From Arthrobacter sp. U41 (GTDB lineage Bacteria > Actinomycetota > Actinomycetes > Actinomycetales > Micrococcaceae), in the NCBI RefSeq assembly GCF_001750145.1, contig NZ_CP015732.1, positions 3,224,001 through 3,288,000 on the forward strand: a stretch of DNA of 64,000 nucleotides, written 5' to 3'. The notes below the pieces were generated by a model, which was given only the letters and a program-made list of their open reading frames with translations, made no database searches and was not told the origin of the DNA. Positions 8,557 through 18,054 of the stretch are shown one piece after another (within the stretch, counting starts at the first letter, position 1; the number at the start of each line of letters is the position of its first letter). Position numbers and translations under genes: made by a program.

Positions 8557-8710
8557 CACTATCCACGCTACCGCGGGGCGGCGGCATGGGACCCGACCGA
8601 GGGAAGTTTTTAACAAATGAACATCCCGGCAACTTCCCGCCGGCCGTCTTACGTCGAGCGGCCTTTCAGGCCTACAGTTGGGCTTCAAGAACCGTCGACA
8701 GGAGTGCCCC

Positions 8711-9034
8711 ATGATTACCCTGCAGATCGAACACCAGGTCCGGGACTTCGGCATGTGGAGGAGTGCTTTCGACAGCGACCCACTGGGCCGCGCAGCGTCG
8801 GGGGTGCGGTCGTACCGGATCTCGCGTCCGCTCGACCAGGAGGACTACGTGATGCTGGAGATGGATTTCGATACGCAGGAGGCTGCCGTGGACTTCCTCG
8901 GCCGGCTGCAGAACGATACGTGGAAAACCGGGGTGACGGCGCCGGCGCTGGTCGGCGAGCCCTCGACCAGGATCATTGAGACGGTCGCCGTCGAGACGGT
9001 CGCCGCCAACCGCGGCGCTGACGCCGCAGGATAG
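8711..9034 (+). CDS. Small dimeric alpha-beta barrel-like hypothetical protein
   Basis: The ATG at 8711 follows GACAGGAGTG and gives 107 residues. The pattern (ITLQIEHQVRDFGMWRSAFDSDP, then VRSYRISRPLDQEDYVMLEMDFDTQEAAVDFLGRL) resembles the ferredoxin-like fold of antibiotic biosynthesis monooxygenase/cyclase-type proteins. No catalytic residue is evident. It ends 9 nt before selO and may be co-transcribed with it. Confidence 0.7.
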   Translation: MITLQIEHQVRDFGMWRSAFDSDPLGRAASGVRSYRISRPLDQEDYVMLEMDFDTQEAAVDFLGRLQNDTWKTGVTAPALVGEPSTRIIETVAVETVAANRGADAAG

Positions 9035-9043
9035 CCTTGGTGT

Positions 9044-10531
9044 ATGACTGCCGCAGCCCGACCCACCGTCACCTTCGACGGCACCCTTGAAGGCCGCCTT
9101 GACGGCCGCTTTGCCAGTGAGCTGGGGGAGCTGGCCATCCCCTGGCAGGCGGAAGAGGCTCCGGACCCGCGTCTTGTTGTGCTCAACGAACCGCTGGCCG
9201 CCGAACTGGGCCTGGACCCCGGCTACCTGCGGGGTCCTGACGGGACACGCCTGCTGATCGGCAACCTGGTCCCCGGCGGTGCCACGCCCGTGGCGCAGGC
9301 CTACGCCGGCCACCAGTTCGGCGGGTTCGCCCCCCGCCTCGGCGACGGACGGGCGCTGCTGCTCGGCGAGATCACCGACGCGGCCGGCCGCCTTCGCGAT
9401 GTCCACCTCAAGGGCTCCGGGCGCACCCCGTTCGCCCGCGGCGGCGACGGCCAGGCGGTTGTGGGCCCGATGCTGCGGGAGTACATCGTCAGTGAAGCGA
9501 TGCACGCCATGGGGATTCCTACCACACGGTCCCTTGCCGTGACGGTGACAGGCCGCCGGGTGCTTCGCGACTCCCTGCTGCCGGGTGCAGTCCTGACCCG
9601 CGTCGCCAGCAGCCACCTGCGCGTGGGCAGCTTCCAGTACGCCCGGGCCACGGGCGACATCAACCTCCTGCGCCGCCTCGCCGATCATGCGATCACCCGC
9701 CACCACCCCGACGCCGCTGAGGCCGGGCACCCCTATCTCGCGCTGTTTCAGGCGGTGGTAGCGGCACAGGCGTCGCTGGTATCCCGGTGGATGCTGGTGG
9801 GTTTCGTGCACGGGGTCATGAACACCGACAACATGACGATCTCCGGGGAGACCATCGACTACGGACCCTGTGCCTTCCTGGACACTTTCGACCCGGGCAC
9901 CGTCTACAGCTCCATCGACGAGGCCGGACGCTACTCGTACCGCAACCAGCCGGTCATGGCGGAGTGGAACCTCACGAGGCTTGCGGAGTCCCTGCTGCCG
10001 CTCCTTCACGAGGATGAGGAACAGGCGGTCGCGATCGCGCAGGAGTCCCTCGCCGGGTTCCGCCGGCAGTACAGCGCCGCCTGGTCCGCCGGCATGCGGG
10101 CCAAGCTCGGTCTGCAGGAGAAGCTCGACGACGAGGTGACCTCGCCTCTGGTGGACGAACTGCTCAGCATTCTCCAAGCGGGGCAGGCTGACCACACCTC
10201 ATTCTTCCGCAGCCTCGGCGCGGCCGCCCGCGGCCACACGGAATCCGCCAGGAGCCTGCTCCAGGACCCGGCTGCATTCGATGCGTGGGCCGGCCGCTGG
10301 AGCGCCCTGGCTCCCGACGCGGACGCGATGGACCGGGTTAATCCCGTCTATATCCCGCGCAACCATCTGGTGGAGGAGGCCCTCGCCTCCGCCACGGAAG
10401 GCGATCTGGATCCGCTCACCCGTCTCCTGGACGCGGTGGGCAGCCCGTACGCCGAGCGCCCCGGTCTGGAGCGGTACGCTTCGGCCGCGCCGGAAGACTT
10501 CGGCGCCTACCGGACGTTCTGCGGAACCTGA
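9044..10531 (+). CDS. selO: Protein adenylyltransferase SelO (YdiU/UPF0061)
   Basis: The 495-residue product belongs to the SelO pseudokinase family, which transfers AMP from ATP to Ser/Thr/Tyr of target proteins, often redox enzymes. Conserved blocks visible are [19 protein letters not shown], the [16 protein letters not shown] nucleotide loop, a catalytic region [20 protein letters not shown] with metal-binding Asn/Asp, and [14 protein letters not shown] cysteine stands third from the C-terminus (CGT end), the position taken by selenocysteine in animal SelO. Length is usual for bacterial members. Confidence 0.93.
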   Translation: MTAAARPTVTFDGTLEGRLDGRFASELGELAIPWQAEEAPDPRLVVLNEPLAAELGLDPGYLRGPDGTRLLIGNLVPGGATPVAQAYAGHQFGGFAPRLGDGRALLLGEITDAAGRLRDVHLKGSGRTPFARGGDGQAVVGPMLREYIVSEAMHAMGIPTTRSLAVTVTGRRVLRDSLLPGAVLTRVASSHLRVGSFQYARATGDINLLRRLADHAITRHHPDAAEAGHPYLALFQAVVAAQASLVSRWMLVGFVHGVMNTDNMTISGETIDYGPCAFLDTFDPGTVYSSIDEAGRYSYRNQPVMAEWNLTRLAESLLPLLHEDEEQAVAIAQESLAGFRRQYSAAWSAGMRAKLGLQEKLDDEVTSPLVDELLSILQAGQADHTSFFRSLGAAARGHTESARSLLQDPAAFDAWAGRWSALAPDADAMDRVNPVYIPRNHLVEEALASATEGDLDPLTRLLDAVGSPYAERPGLERYASAAPEDFGAYRTFCGT

Positions 10532-10551
10532 GTCCCCGCCGCGTCCGAGCC

Positions 10552-10836
<285 letters not shown>

Positions 10837-10850
10837 CTATGCTCAAGAAT

Positions 10851-10866
10851 ATACCCCCTTGGGTAT
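10851..10866. promoter_or_regulatory. CstR operator 1
   Basis: ATACCCCCTTGGGTAT is a 16-bp inverted repeat of the CsoR/CstR operator type (AT-flanked G/C tract). It is the operator nearest the cstR start. Confidence 0.75.
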
Positions 10867-10868
10867 TT

Positions 10869-10898
10869 TTGACTACCCCTAGGGGTATCTGCAATACT
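10869..10898 (+). promoter_or_regulatory. Promoter of rhodanese operon with CstR operator 2 in spacer
   Basis: TTGACT (10869-10874) and AATACT (10893-10898) are spaced by 18 bp as -35 and -10 elements. The spacer is largely filled by the perfect 14-bp palindrome TACCCCTAGGGGTA (10874-10887), so repressor binding would block RNA polymerase. Confidence 0.65.
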
Positions 10899-10909
10899 CG
10901 GTGGGGTAT
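10894..10909. promoter_or_regulatory. CstR operator 3
   Basis: ATACTCGGTGGGGTAT is an imperfect copy of the operator with ATAC/GTAT ends, overlapping the -10 element. The three operators are about 21-22 bp apart, two helical turns. Confidence 0.6.
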
Positions 10910-10943
10910 AGAGCTTTTGTTTGTCTGTCTCGAAAGGACACCC

Positions 10944-11591
10944 ATGACGCCCCCTTCCACTTCCTCCGCCCCGGCGGCTCCCGCCGCACCGGCAGTCACC
11001 GCACTGGCCCCGGAAACGCTGCGCAGCTGGTTCCAGGAACACCAGGACCTGATCGTGATTGACGTTCGCTCGGCCGCCGAGTTTGAAAACATGCACATCC
11101 GGGGCTCCTACAACGTGCCGCTTCCGCTGCTTTCCGAGCACACTGACGAACTGGCCGCCCGCCTGGGCAGCCGCGTCGTACTCGTCTGCCAGTCGGGAGC
11201 ACGGGCCGAGCAGGCACGGCAGCGCCTGGGCGGCGCGGGTATCGGCAGCGCCTATGTCCTGACCGGCGGGGCCCCCGGCTTCGCTGAGGCCGGCGGCGAC
11301 GTGATCCGCGGCAAGGCCCGCTGGGACCTCGAGCGCCAGGTCCGGCTCGCCGCCGGCTCCCTCGTGGTTCTGGGCCTCGCCGGAGGCAAGTTCGTCTCAC
11401 CCAAAATCCGGCTCCTCGCCGGCGCCATCGGCGCGGGCCTGACCTTCTCGGCCGCCACCAACACCTGCGCCATGGGCCAGGCAATCTCCGCCATGCCCTG
11501 GAACAAGGCCGCCCACGAGCCGACCCGCGAGTCCGCCATCCTGCAGTTCCCCGTCTCCGAATCCCTGAACCCGGAGGCTAAGGCCTCATGA
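10944..11591 (+). CDS. Rhodanese with C-terminal membrane hairpin (YgaP-like)
   Basis: The ATG at 10944 follows CGAAAGGAC and gives 215 residues. After a Pro/Ala-rich N-terminus, a single rhodanese domain (about 30-125) shows VIDVRSAAEFENMHIRGSYNVP and the active-site loop CQSGARAEQ. Two hydrophobic helices follow (SLVVLGLAGGKFVS and LLAGAIGAGLTFSA) as in E. coli YgaP, ending in a conserved NTCAMG motif. It should accept persulfide sulfur at the membrane. It is the first gene after the three operators and its stop overlaps the start of the TauE/SafE gene. Confidence 0.88.
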   Translation: MTPPSTSSAPAAPAAPAVTALAPETLRSWFQEHQDLIVIDVRSAAEFENMHIRGSYNVPLPLLSEHTDELAARLGSRVVLVCQSGARAEQARQRLGGAGIGSAYVLTGGAPGFAEAGGDVIRGKARWDLERQVRLAAGSLVVLGLAGGKFVSPKIRLLAGAIGAGLTFSAATNTCAMGQAISAMPWNKAAHEPTRESAILQFPVSESLNPEAKAS

Positions 11592-12499
11592 CCACGGCAC
11601 TGATCCTCGTTCTCGCCCTGTCCGTGCTCATCGGGCTGTCGCTCGGTGTGCTCGGCGGCGGCGGATCCATCCTGACCGTGCCGATTCTGGTCTACGTGGC
11701 CGGATTCGAAGCCAAGGAAGCCATTGCCGCTTCCCTGTTCGTGGTCGGCGTCACCTCGGCGGTCAGTGTCTTCAGCCACGCCCGCGCCGGCCGCGTCATG
11801 TGGCGCACCGGACTGTTGTTCGGGGCCGCCGGCATGGTCGGCGCCTTCGTGGGCGGCCTGCTGGGCGGGCACATCCCCGGGCAGATCCTCCTCATCGCGT
11901 TTGCCCTGATGATGGTCGCCACCTCCATCGCCATGATCCGCGGACGCAAGAAGAAGGCCGACGCGGGCACCGGAACCCCCAAGCACACCGAACTGCCGCT
12001 GTTCCGCGTTCTGCTCGACGGCCTCGTCGTCGGTCTGGTGACCGGCCTGGTCGGCGCCGGCGGCGGATTCCTTGTGGTCCCGGCACTGGCGCTGCTCGGC
12101 GGCCTGCCGATGGCAATCGCCGTCGGAACCTCCCTCGTGGTGATCGCGATGAAGTCCTTCGCCGGCCTGGCCGGATACCTCACCACCGTGGAGCTGGACT
12201 GGGGGATCACGCTGTCCGTGACCGCGGCCGCCATCGTGGGAACCCTGATCGGTTCCAGGCTCGCCGGCCGCATTCCTGAAGCGGCACTGCGCAAGGGCTT
12301 CGGCTGGTTTGTGCTGGTCATGGGCGCCTTCGTCCTCATCCAGCAGGCCCCGGTGGATCTGCGCGGACCGATCGCCCTGGGCGTCGCCGGAGCCGCGCTC
12401 GTCGCGGCCGCAGTCTGCTGGTTCTTCGTCAGCGCCTGCCCGCTCCGCAAGTCCAACCGCACCACCCTCGAACGAGACACCCAGACCACGCCGGTCTGA
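11588..12499 (+). CDS. TauE/SafE (TSUP) family sulfite/organosulfur exporter
   Basis: This 303-residue membrane protein has two repeats of the TSUP fold, with glycine-rich motifs LGVLGGGGSILTVPIL near residue 20 and GLVGAGGGFLVVPALALLGG near 155. The ATG overlaps the preceding stop (ATGA), indicating translational coupling to the rhodanese. Family members export sulfite or related anions. In this operon it probably removes sulfite or thiosulfate made by CstB; the exact substrate is inference. Confidence 0.85.
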   Translation: MTTALILVLALSVLIGLSLGVLGGGGSILTVPILVYVAGFEAKEAIAASLFVVGVTSAVSVFSHARAGRVMWRTGLLFGAAGMVGAFVGGLLGGHIPGQILLIAFALMMVATSIAMIRGRKKKADAGTGTPKHTELPLFRVLLDGLVVGLVTGLVGAGGGFLVVPALALLGGLPMAIAVGTSLVVIAMKSFAGLAGYLTTVELDWGITLSVTAAAIVGTLIGSRLAGRIPEAALRKGFGWFVLVMGAFVLIQQAPVDLRGPIALGVAGAALVAAAVCWFFVSACPLRKSNRTTLERDTQTTPV

Positions 12500-12527
12500 C
12501 ACACTCCCTGAACCGAAAGGCATCATC

Positions 12528-12824
12528 ATGGCAGAAATCACCATCACCGAAGCAGACCAGCGCCGGAACCAGGCGCAGGTCCTGGACGTCCGCGAGGACT
12601 TCGAGGTTGCCGAAGGCATGATCCCCGGTGCGATCCACATCCCGATGGGCGAGCTGCAGGCCCGCCTGTCCGAGCTCGACCCCAAGGTCCCCGTCATCGC
12701 CATCTGCCGCAGCGGCAACCGCAGCGCCCGGGTCGCGGATGCCCTCAACGCCGCCGGCTTCACCGCCGACACCATGGACGGCGGCATGATCGCCTGGACC
12801 CGCGCGGGCCTTCCGACCACCTGA
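12528..12824 (+). CDS. Single-domain rhodanese
   Basis: The ATG at 12528 follows CCGAAAGG and gives 98 residues, about the size of a minimal rhodanese domain (GlpE/PspE class). Visible features are VLDVREDFEVAEGMIPGAIHIPMG and the six-residue active-site loop CRSGNRS. There is no signal peptide, so it is cytoplasmic. It lies between the TSUP permease and thioredoxin in the same operon. Confidence 0.9.
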   Translation: MAEITITEADQRRNQAQVLDVREDFEVAEGMIPGAIHIPMGELQARLSELDPKVPVIAICRSGNRSARVADALNAAGFTADTMDGGMIAWTRAGLPTT

Positions 12825-12888
12825 TCCGCCCCTGACCAGCAGTTCCCCCTACCACCCCACGACCGACCCGGAGGAAGAGAAGATAGTT

Positions 12889-13251
12889 ATGGCAACCATC
12901 GACATCACCGAAAAGACCCTCGCCGAAACGCTGGAGACCAACGACATCGTCTTCGTCGACTTCTGGGCGGGCTGGTGCGGACCCTGCCGCATGTTCGCCC
13001 CCACCTATGAAGCGGCCTCAACGAAGCACCAGGACGTCGTCTTCGCCAAGGTGGACACCGAGGCCGAACAGGCCCTGGCGGCGGCCGCGGGAATCACGTC
13101 GATCCCCACGCTGATGGCATTCCGCGACAAGACCCTGGTCTTCTCGCAGCCCGGCGCGCTCAACGCCGCCGGCCTGGAGCAGGTCATCGAGAGTGTCCAG
13201 AACCTGGACATGGCAAGCCTGCGGGCCCAGGCAGCACAGCGGCAGGGCTGA
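12889..13251 (+). CDS. trxA: Thioredoxin
   Basis: This 120-residue protein has the thioredoxin fold with the redox motif WCGPC at about residues 28-32 and the cis-proline SIPT near 75. The start follows CGGAGGAAGAGA. Placed between rhodaneses, it probably reduces rhodanese persulfides or disulfides, releasing sulfide, rather than being the housekeeping copy; that division of labour is inferred from context. Confidence 0.93.
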   Translation: MATIDITEKTLAETLETNDIVFVDFWAGWCGPCRMFAPTYEAASTKHQDVVFAKVDTEAEQALAAAAGITSIPTLMAFRDKTLVFSQPGALNAAGLEQVIESVQNLDMASLRAQAAQRQG

Positions 13252-13271
13252 GCGGAAGCGAGGCCGGGTTG

Positions 13272-13652
13272 ATGCGAACCATCAGTGCCGATGACCTTGC
13301 CGCACGCTGGCCCGGCGCCACGCTCGTCGATGTCCGGGGCAGGGAGGAATATGCCACCGCCCACATCCCGGGCAGCATCAATATTCCGCTGGACGAGCTC
13401 CCGACCCGGCTGAAGGACGTGCCGAACACCACGGTCCACGTCCTCTGCGGGTCGGGAAAGCGCAGCGCCCAGGCGGCCGTATTGCTGTCCGCGCGGGGCT
13501 ACGACGTCGTGAACGTCGCCGGCGGCATCACCGAGTGGTACCGCAACGGACACCCGGTGACTTATGCCCCCGCTCCGGCGGACACCCCCGGACCCGGCCG
13601 TTGGCGTTCGCTCGCGGACAGGCTCCGGGGACGCCGCCCAGGAACCCACTAG
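13272..13652 (+). CDS. Rhodanese with C-terminal basic tail
   Basis: Starting at ATG 13272 (a TTG directly precedes it), the 126-residue product has one rhodanese domain: TLVDVRGREEYATAHIPGSINIPL and the active-site loop CGSGKRS. After residue 100 there is a Pro-rich and Arg-rich tail without known function. It is the last gene of the first transcript; about 35 bp downstream lies the cstB promoter. Confidence 0.88.
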   Translation: MRTISADDLAARWPGATLVDVRGREEYATAHIPGSINIPLDELPTRLKDVPNTTVHVLCGSGKRSAQAAVLLSARGYDVVNVAGGITEWYRNGHPVTYAPAPADTPGPGRWRSLADRLRGRRPGTH

Positions 13653-13678
13653 AGGCCGGAACGACCGGCACCAAGCAC

Positions 13679-15166
<1,488 letters not shown>

Positions 15167-15259
15167 TCCGCGCCAGCGGCAATGCCTGACTGACACAATT
15201 GGCGGCGGTCCTGGAAACAGGGCCGCCGCCAACCTTTGTCCCCAACCAAGTGGAGCAAA

Positions 15260-16552
15260 ATGACTTCCGGCAACACCAGCCCCGTGCAGGGACGGCCCCG
15301 CCGCACCGGCCTCACGCTTGGCCTGCGGCAGAACCTGGCCCAGTTCATGCTCCTCGTCGCCGTCAACGCCCTGGTCGGCGGCACCCTGGGCCAGGAACGC
15401 ACCGTCCTCCCGCTGCTGGCCGGACAGGTCTTCCACCTCGACCTCTACACGTCCGCGCTGACCTACATCCTGGCTTTCGGTCTCGCCAAGGCCGCCACCA
15501 ACTACTTCGCCGGCACCCTCTCGGACCGCCACGGCCGCAAACCTGTGCTGATCGCCGGCTGGATCATCGCCCTGCCCGTCCCGCTGATGCTGATTTTCGG
15601 GCCGGACTGGGGCTGGATTGTCGCCGCCAACGTCGTCCTGGGCATCAGCCAGGGCCTCACCTGGTCCACCACCGTCATGATGAAAATGGACCTCGTCGGC
15701 CCGGAGCGCCGCGGCTTCGCCATGGGCCTGAACGAAGCGGCCGGTTACCTCGGTGTGGCCGGCACCGCCCTGGCCACCGGCTACATCGCCGCCACCTACG
15801 GGCTGCGGCCCGGACCGTTCCTGCTCGGCGCCGCCTACATCGCGCTGGGCCTTGGGCTGTCGGTTTTCGCCGTGAAGGAAACCCGGGGCCACGCGAAGCT
15901 TGAATCCGCCAACCACACGTCCGCCCATGCCGGCGCCCACGGTGAACTGAGCAACCGGGAAATCTTCACCCTCACCAGCTTCCGGGACAAGTCCCTGTCC
16001 TCGGTCAGCCAGGCCGGCATGGTGAACAATCTCAACGACGGCCTCGCCTGGGGACTGTTCCCCGTCCTGTTCGCCGCCGCCGGACTGACGATCGAAAAGA
16101 TCGGCATCCTGGCCGCCGTCTACCCCGCGGTCTGGGGCGCAGCTCAGCTCGTCACCGGAGCAATGTCGGACAAATACGGCCGGAAATGGCTGATCGTCGG
16201 CGGCATGCTTCTCCAGGCCGCCGCCCTGGCGATGATCGCCGTGGGCCAGGATTTCGGGATCTGGCTGACCGCCGCCGTCCTCCTGGGTCTCGGTACGGCC
16301 ATGGTCTACCCCACCCTGCTCGCGGCCATCGGCGACGTCGCGCACCCGGAGTGGCGTGCCCGCTCGGTTGGCATCTACCGCCTGTGGCGCGACGGCGGCT
16401 TCGCTGTCGGCGCGCTGCTTTCCGGGGTCATCGCCGACGCATACGGCATTCCGGCCGCCGTCGGAGTCGTCGCCGGACTGACGGCCCTGTCGGGGCTGCT
16501 CGTGGCCATCCGCATGCGCGGCACCGACCACCACAGCCCCCGGCCGGTCTAG
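15260..16552 (+). CDS. Major facilitator superfamily transporter of the sulfur locus
   Basis: The ATG at 15260 follows GTGGAGC and encodes 430 residues with about 12 hydrophobic helices. MFS motifs GTLSDRHGRKPVLIAG (loop 2-3) and GAMSDKYGRKWLIVGG (loop 8-9) are clear. It lies 93 bp after cstB and before the insertion sequence. Related MFS proteins often accompany cstB and rhodanese genes in actinobacteria and may move sulfur oxyanions; the substrate is not established. Confidence 0.82.
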   Translation: MTSGNTSPVQGRPRRTGLTLGLRQNLAQFMLLVAVNALVGGTLGQERTVLPLLAGQVFHLDLYTSALTYILAFGLAKAATNYFAGTLSDRHGRKPVLIAGWIIALPVPLMLIFGPDWGWIVAANVVLGISQGLTWSTTVMMKMDLVGPERRGFAMGLNEAAGYLGVAGTALATGYIAATYGLRPGPFLLGAAYIALGLGLSVFAVKETRGHAKLESANHTSAHAGAHGELSNREIFTLTSFRDKSLSSVSQAGMVNNLNDGLAWGLFPVLFAAAGLTIEKIGILAAVYPAVWGAAQLVTGAMSDKYGRKWLIVGGMLLQAAALAMIAVGQDFGIWLTAAVLLGLGTAMVYPTLLAAIGDVAHPEWRARSVGIYRLWRDGGFAVGALLSGVIADAYGIPAAVGVVAGLTALSGLLVAIRMRGTDHHSPRPV

Positions 16553-16587
16553 CCAGGACGCCCCTGCGGAGCAGGCCACCCGGGGAA

Positions 16588-16630
16588 TCATGTCAAGATG
16601 CCCGCCTGGGTTGATTCGTGGAATCATTTG
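16588..16630 (+). repeat. Left terminal inverted repeat of the IS
   Basis: This end contains the transposase stop codon at 16593-16595. It aligns with the reverse complement of 17883-17925 with a few mismatches and a one-base gap. Confidence 0.75.
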
Positions 16631-17810
16631 GTTTTGCCCGGATAGCCGGCTGGGGTTTCGGGCTTTGTTTTGCGACGGTGAGGGTCAGCAGTTCGGCGCA
16701 GAGGGCTTGGATCTGCCGTTGGATCGCGGCCGGATTCAAGAGTTTGTTCTCCCGTCTTAGCCGGGTCTTCACTTCCCGGGCGACGGTGCCGGTGTCGGCC
16801 AGGACGCGCTGGAACGGGGTGGCGGGCGTGTCATATTTCTTGCTGATCTTCGCGCCGGTGCGCACCTTCGCGACCAGCTTCTGCTGCGGCCCGAAGTGGT
16901 TGGTCAGTAGCCGCTGAAGCGCCCAGATCCGGTTCAGCAGCTCCAGTTCCCCGGCGGTGTCATAGCGGTGGTAGCCGACTGTCTGGCGGACGATATGCCA
17001 GTTCTTCTGCTCCACATGGGCGCCGTCGTTTTTGTTCCCGGAGCGGGACCTGGTGAACGTCAGTTTCTCCTGCTCGCACCACCAGATGAGCTCCCAGTTG
17101 ATGAACTCCGAGCCATTGTCCGAATCGATGCCGAGGACCGGAAACGGGAACGCAGCGGTGGCATCCTTGATAGCGGCGAACACCCATTTCTGGGCCTTGT
17201 TTTTCACTGACCGGGTTTCCGTCCAGCCAGTCGCGATGTCAGTGATATCAAGGGTGAAACAGAATTCTCCCCTGCTGTTCCCGCCCTCGTGGCCGACGAG
17301 ATCGATCTCGACGAACCCGGGCACCGCGTCGTCCCACTCGGCCCAGGTCCGCATCGGAATGGAGTCCTTCAGCAGTGTGCCGGGCTTGGTATGGGACCGG
17401 CCACGCGGATCCAGTTTCGCCCGGTCAGCCTTGAGCCTGCGGTCAACCGTTGCCGGTGCGATGCGCAGGAGCAGCGCGGCGGTTCCGGCGTCGATCTGAA
17501 GCTCCTTGAACCGGCGAAGGCGCGGCACCAGGTCCGGCAGGGCCGCCGCGAGCAGCCGCCCGCACGGGGTCCCCTGAACCGCCCAGCAGAACCGCAGAGC
17601 CTCGATCACCGGCTCTCCATACAGCGGCGGCCGGGCCACCCTGGGCCGGGCCACCTTCAACACCAGCGCCCTCCGCAGCGCCTTGCGGGCATGGTCCCGG
17701 TGCCAGCCCGTCGTCGCGCACAGCTCATCCAGAACCTGCTTCTTCGCAGCCCGGTCCGACCGCGCGTAGCGGGTTGCGATGGTCTTCGTGACAGCCCTGC
17801 GTTCACTCAT
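16593..17810 (-). CDS. IS transposase, integrase-core (rve) family
   Basis: From the ATG at 17810 (GGAG 6 nt upstream) the protein has 405 residues. An N-terminal helix-turn-helix (ATRYARSDRAAKKQVLDEL and following) precedes the RNase H-like catalytic core with Asp170 (EIDLVGHE), Asp231 (DNGSEF) and Glu267 (GAHVEQKN), a D-D-35-E arrangement. An ATG at 17822 in frame is a possible alternative. The frame is intact and the IR ends are present, so the element may still be active. I do not assign an IS family with certainty. Confidence 0.9.
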   Translation of the reverse strand: MSERRAVTKTIATRYARSDRAAKKQVLDELCATTGWHRDHARKALRRALVLKVARPRVARPPLYGEPVIEALRFCWAVQGTPCGRLLAAALPDLVPRLRRFKELQIDAGTAALLLRIAPATVDRRLKADRAKLDPRGRSHTKPGTLLKDSIPMRTWAEWDDAVPGFVEIDLVGHEGGNSRGEFCFTLDITDIATGWTETRSVKNKAQKWVFAAIKDATAAFPFPVLGIDSDNGSEFINWELIWWCEQEKLTFTRSRSGNKNDGAHVEQKNWHIVRQTVGYHRYDTAGELELLNRIWALQRLLTNHFGPQQKLVAKVRTGAKISKKYDTPATPFQRVLADTGTVAREVKTRLRRENKLLNPAAIQRQIQALCAELLTLTVAKQSPKPQPAIRAKPNDSTNQPRRAS

Positions 17811-17882
17811 CGAAAGCTCCATAGCCCACAATGCCGAAGCGGCGGACACCGGCCCGGCAGACACACCGCTACGCGGGCATTC

Positions 17883-17925
17883 TCAAATGATTCTTCGAAT
17901 ACAGCTACGCGGGCATCTTTGATGA
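17883..17925 (-). repeat. Right terminal inverted repeat of the IS
   Basis: This is the transposase-proximal end. It is preceded by a second TACGCGGGCATTCTCAAATG-like motif, giving tandem subterminal sites that may bind transposase. Confidence 0.7.
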
Positions 17926-18054
17926 GTCAACGCGGGCCATTGCAATCTGCAGTGGCAAGGTCCAATATCGAGTTCAGCCCCGCGCCGTCCCCCTGAGGCA
18001 GGAGATCGTGATGTCGGATTTTGCGAGCCAGGCAATGGTCTTCGCGGGGGCGTG

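Larger units (their letters stand above)
16588..17925 (-). mobile_element. Complete insertion sequence with DDE (rve) transposase
   Basis: Imperfect inverted repeats of about 43 bp at 16588-16630 and 17883-17925 bound one transposase gene. The shared core includes AGATGCCCGC and GAATCATTTG. The right end has extra copies of the TACGCGGGCAT motif just inside (about 17871-17881). No clear target duplication could be read. It sits between the sulfur-locus MFS gene and a large membrane hydrolase. Confidence 0.85.

Noticed and set aside
8672..10195. Minus-strand frame of about 500 codons opposite selO
   Set aside because: It is the shadow of selO, with no recognised domain.
11252..12820. Minus-strand frame of about 520 codons opposite the rhodanese and TSUP genes
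   Set aside because: It is antisense to three clear genes and has repetitive Gly/Asp/His text typical of a shadow frame.
16588..17925. CRISPR-like array suggested by repeated GCGGGCAT motifs at the IS right end
   Set aside because: The repeats are two or three subterminal IS motifs with irregular spacing and no Cas genes.
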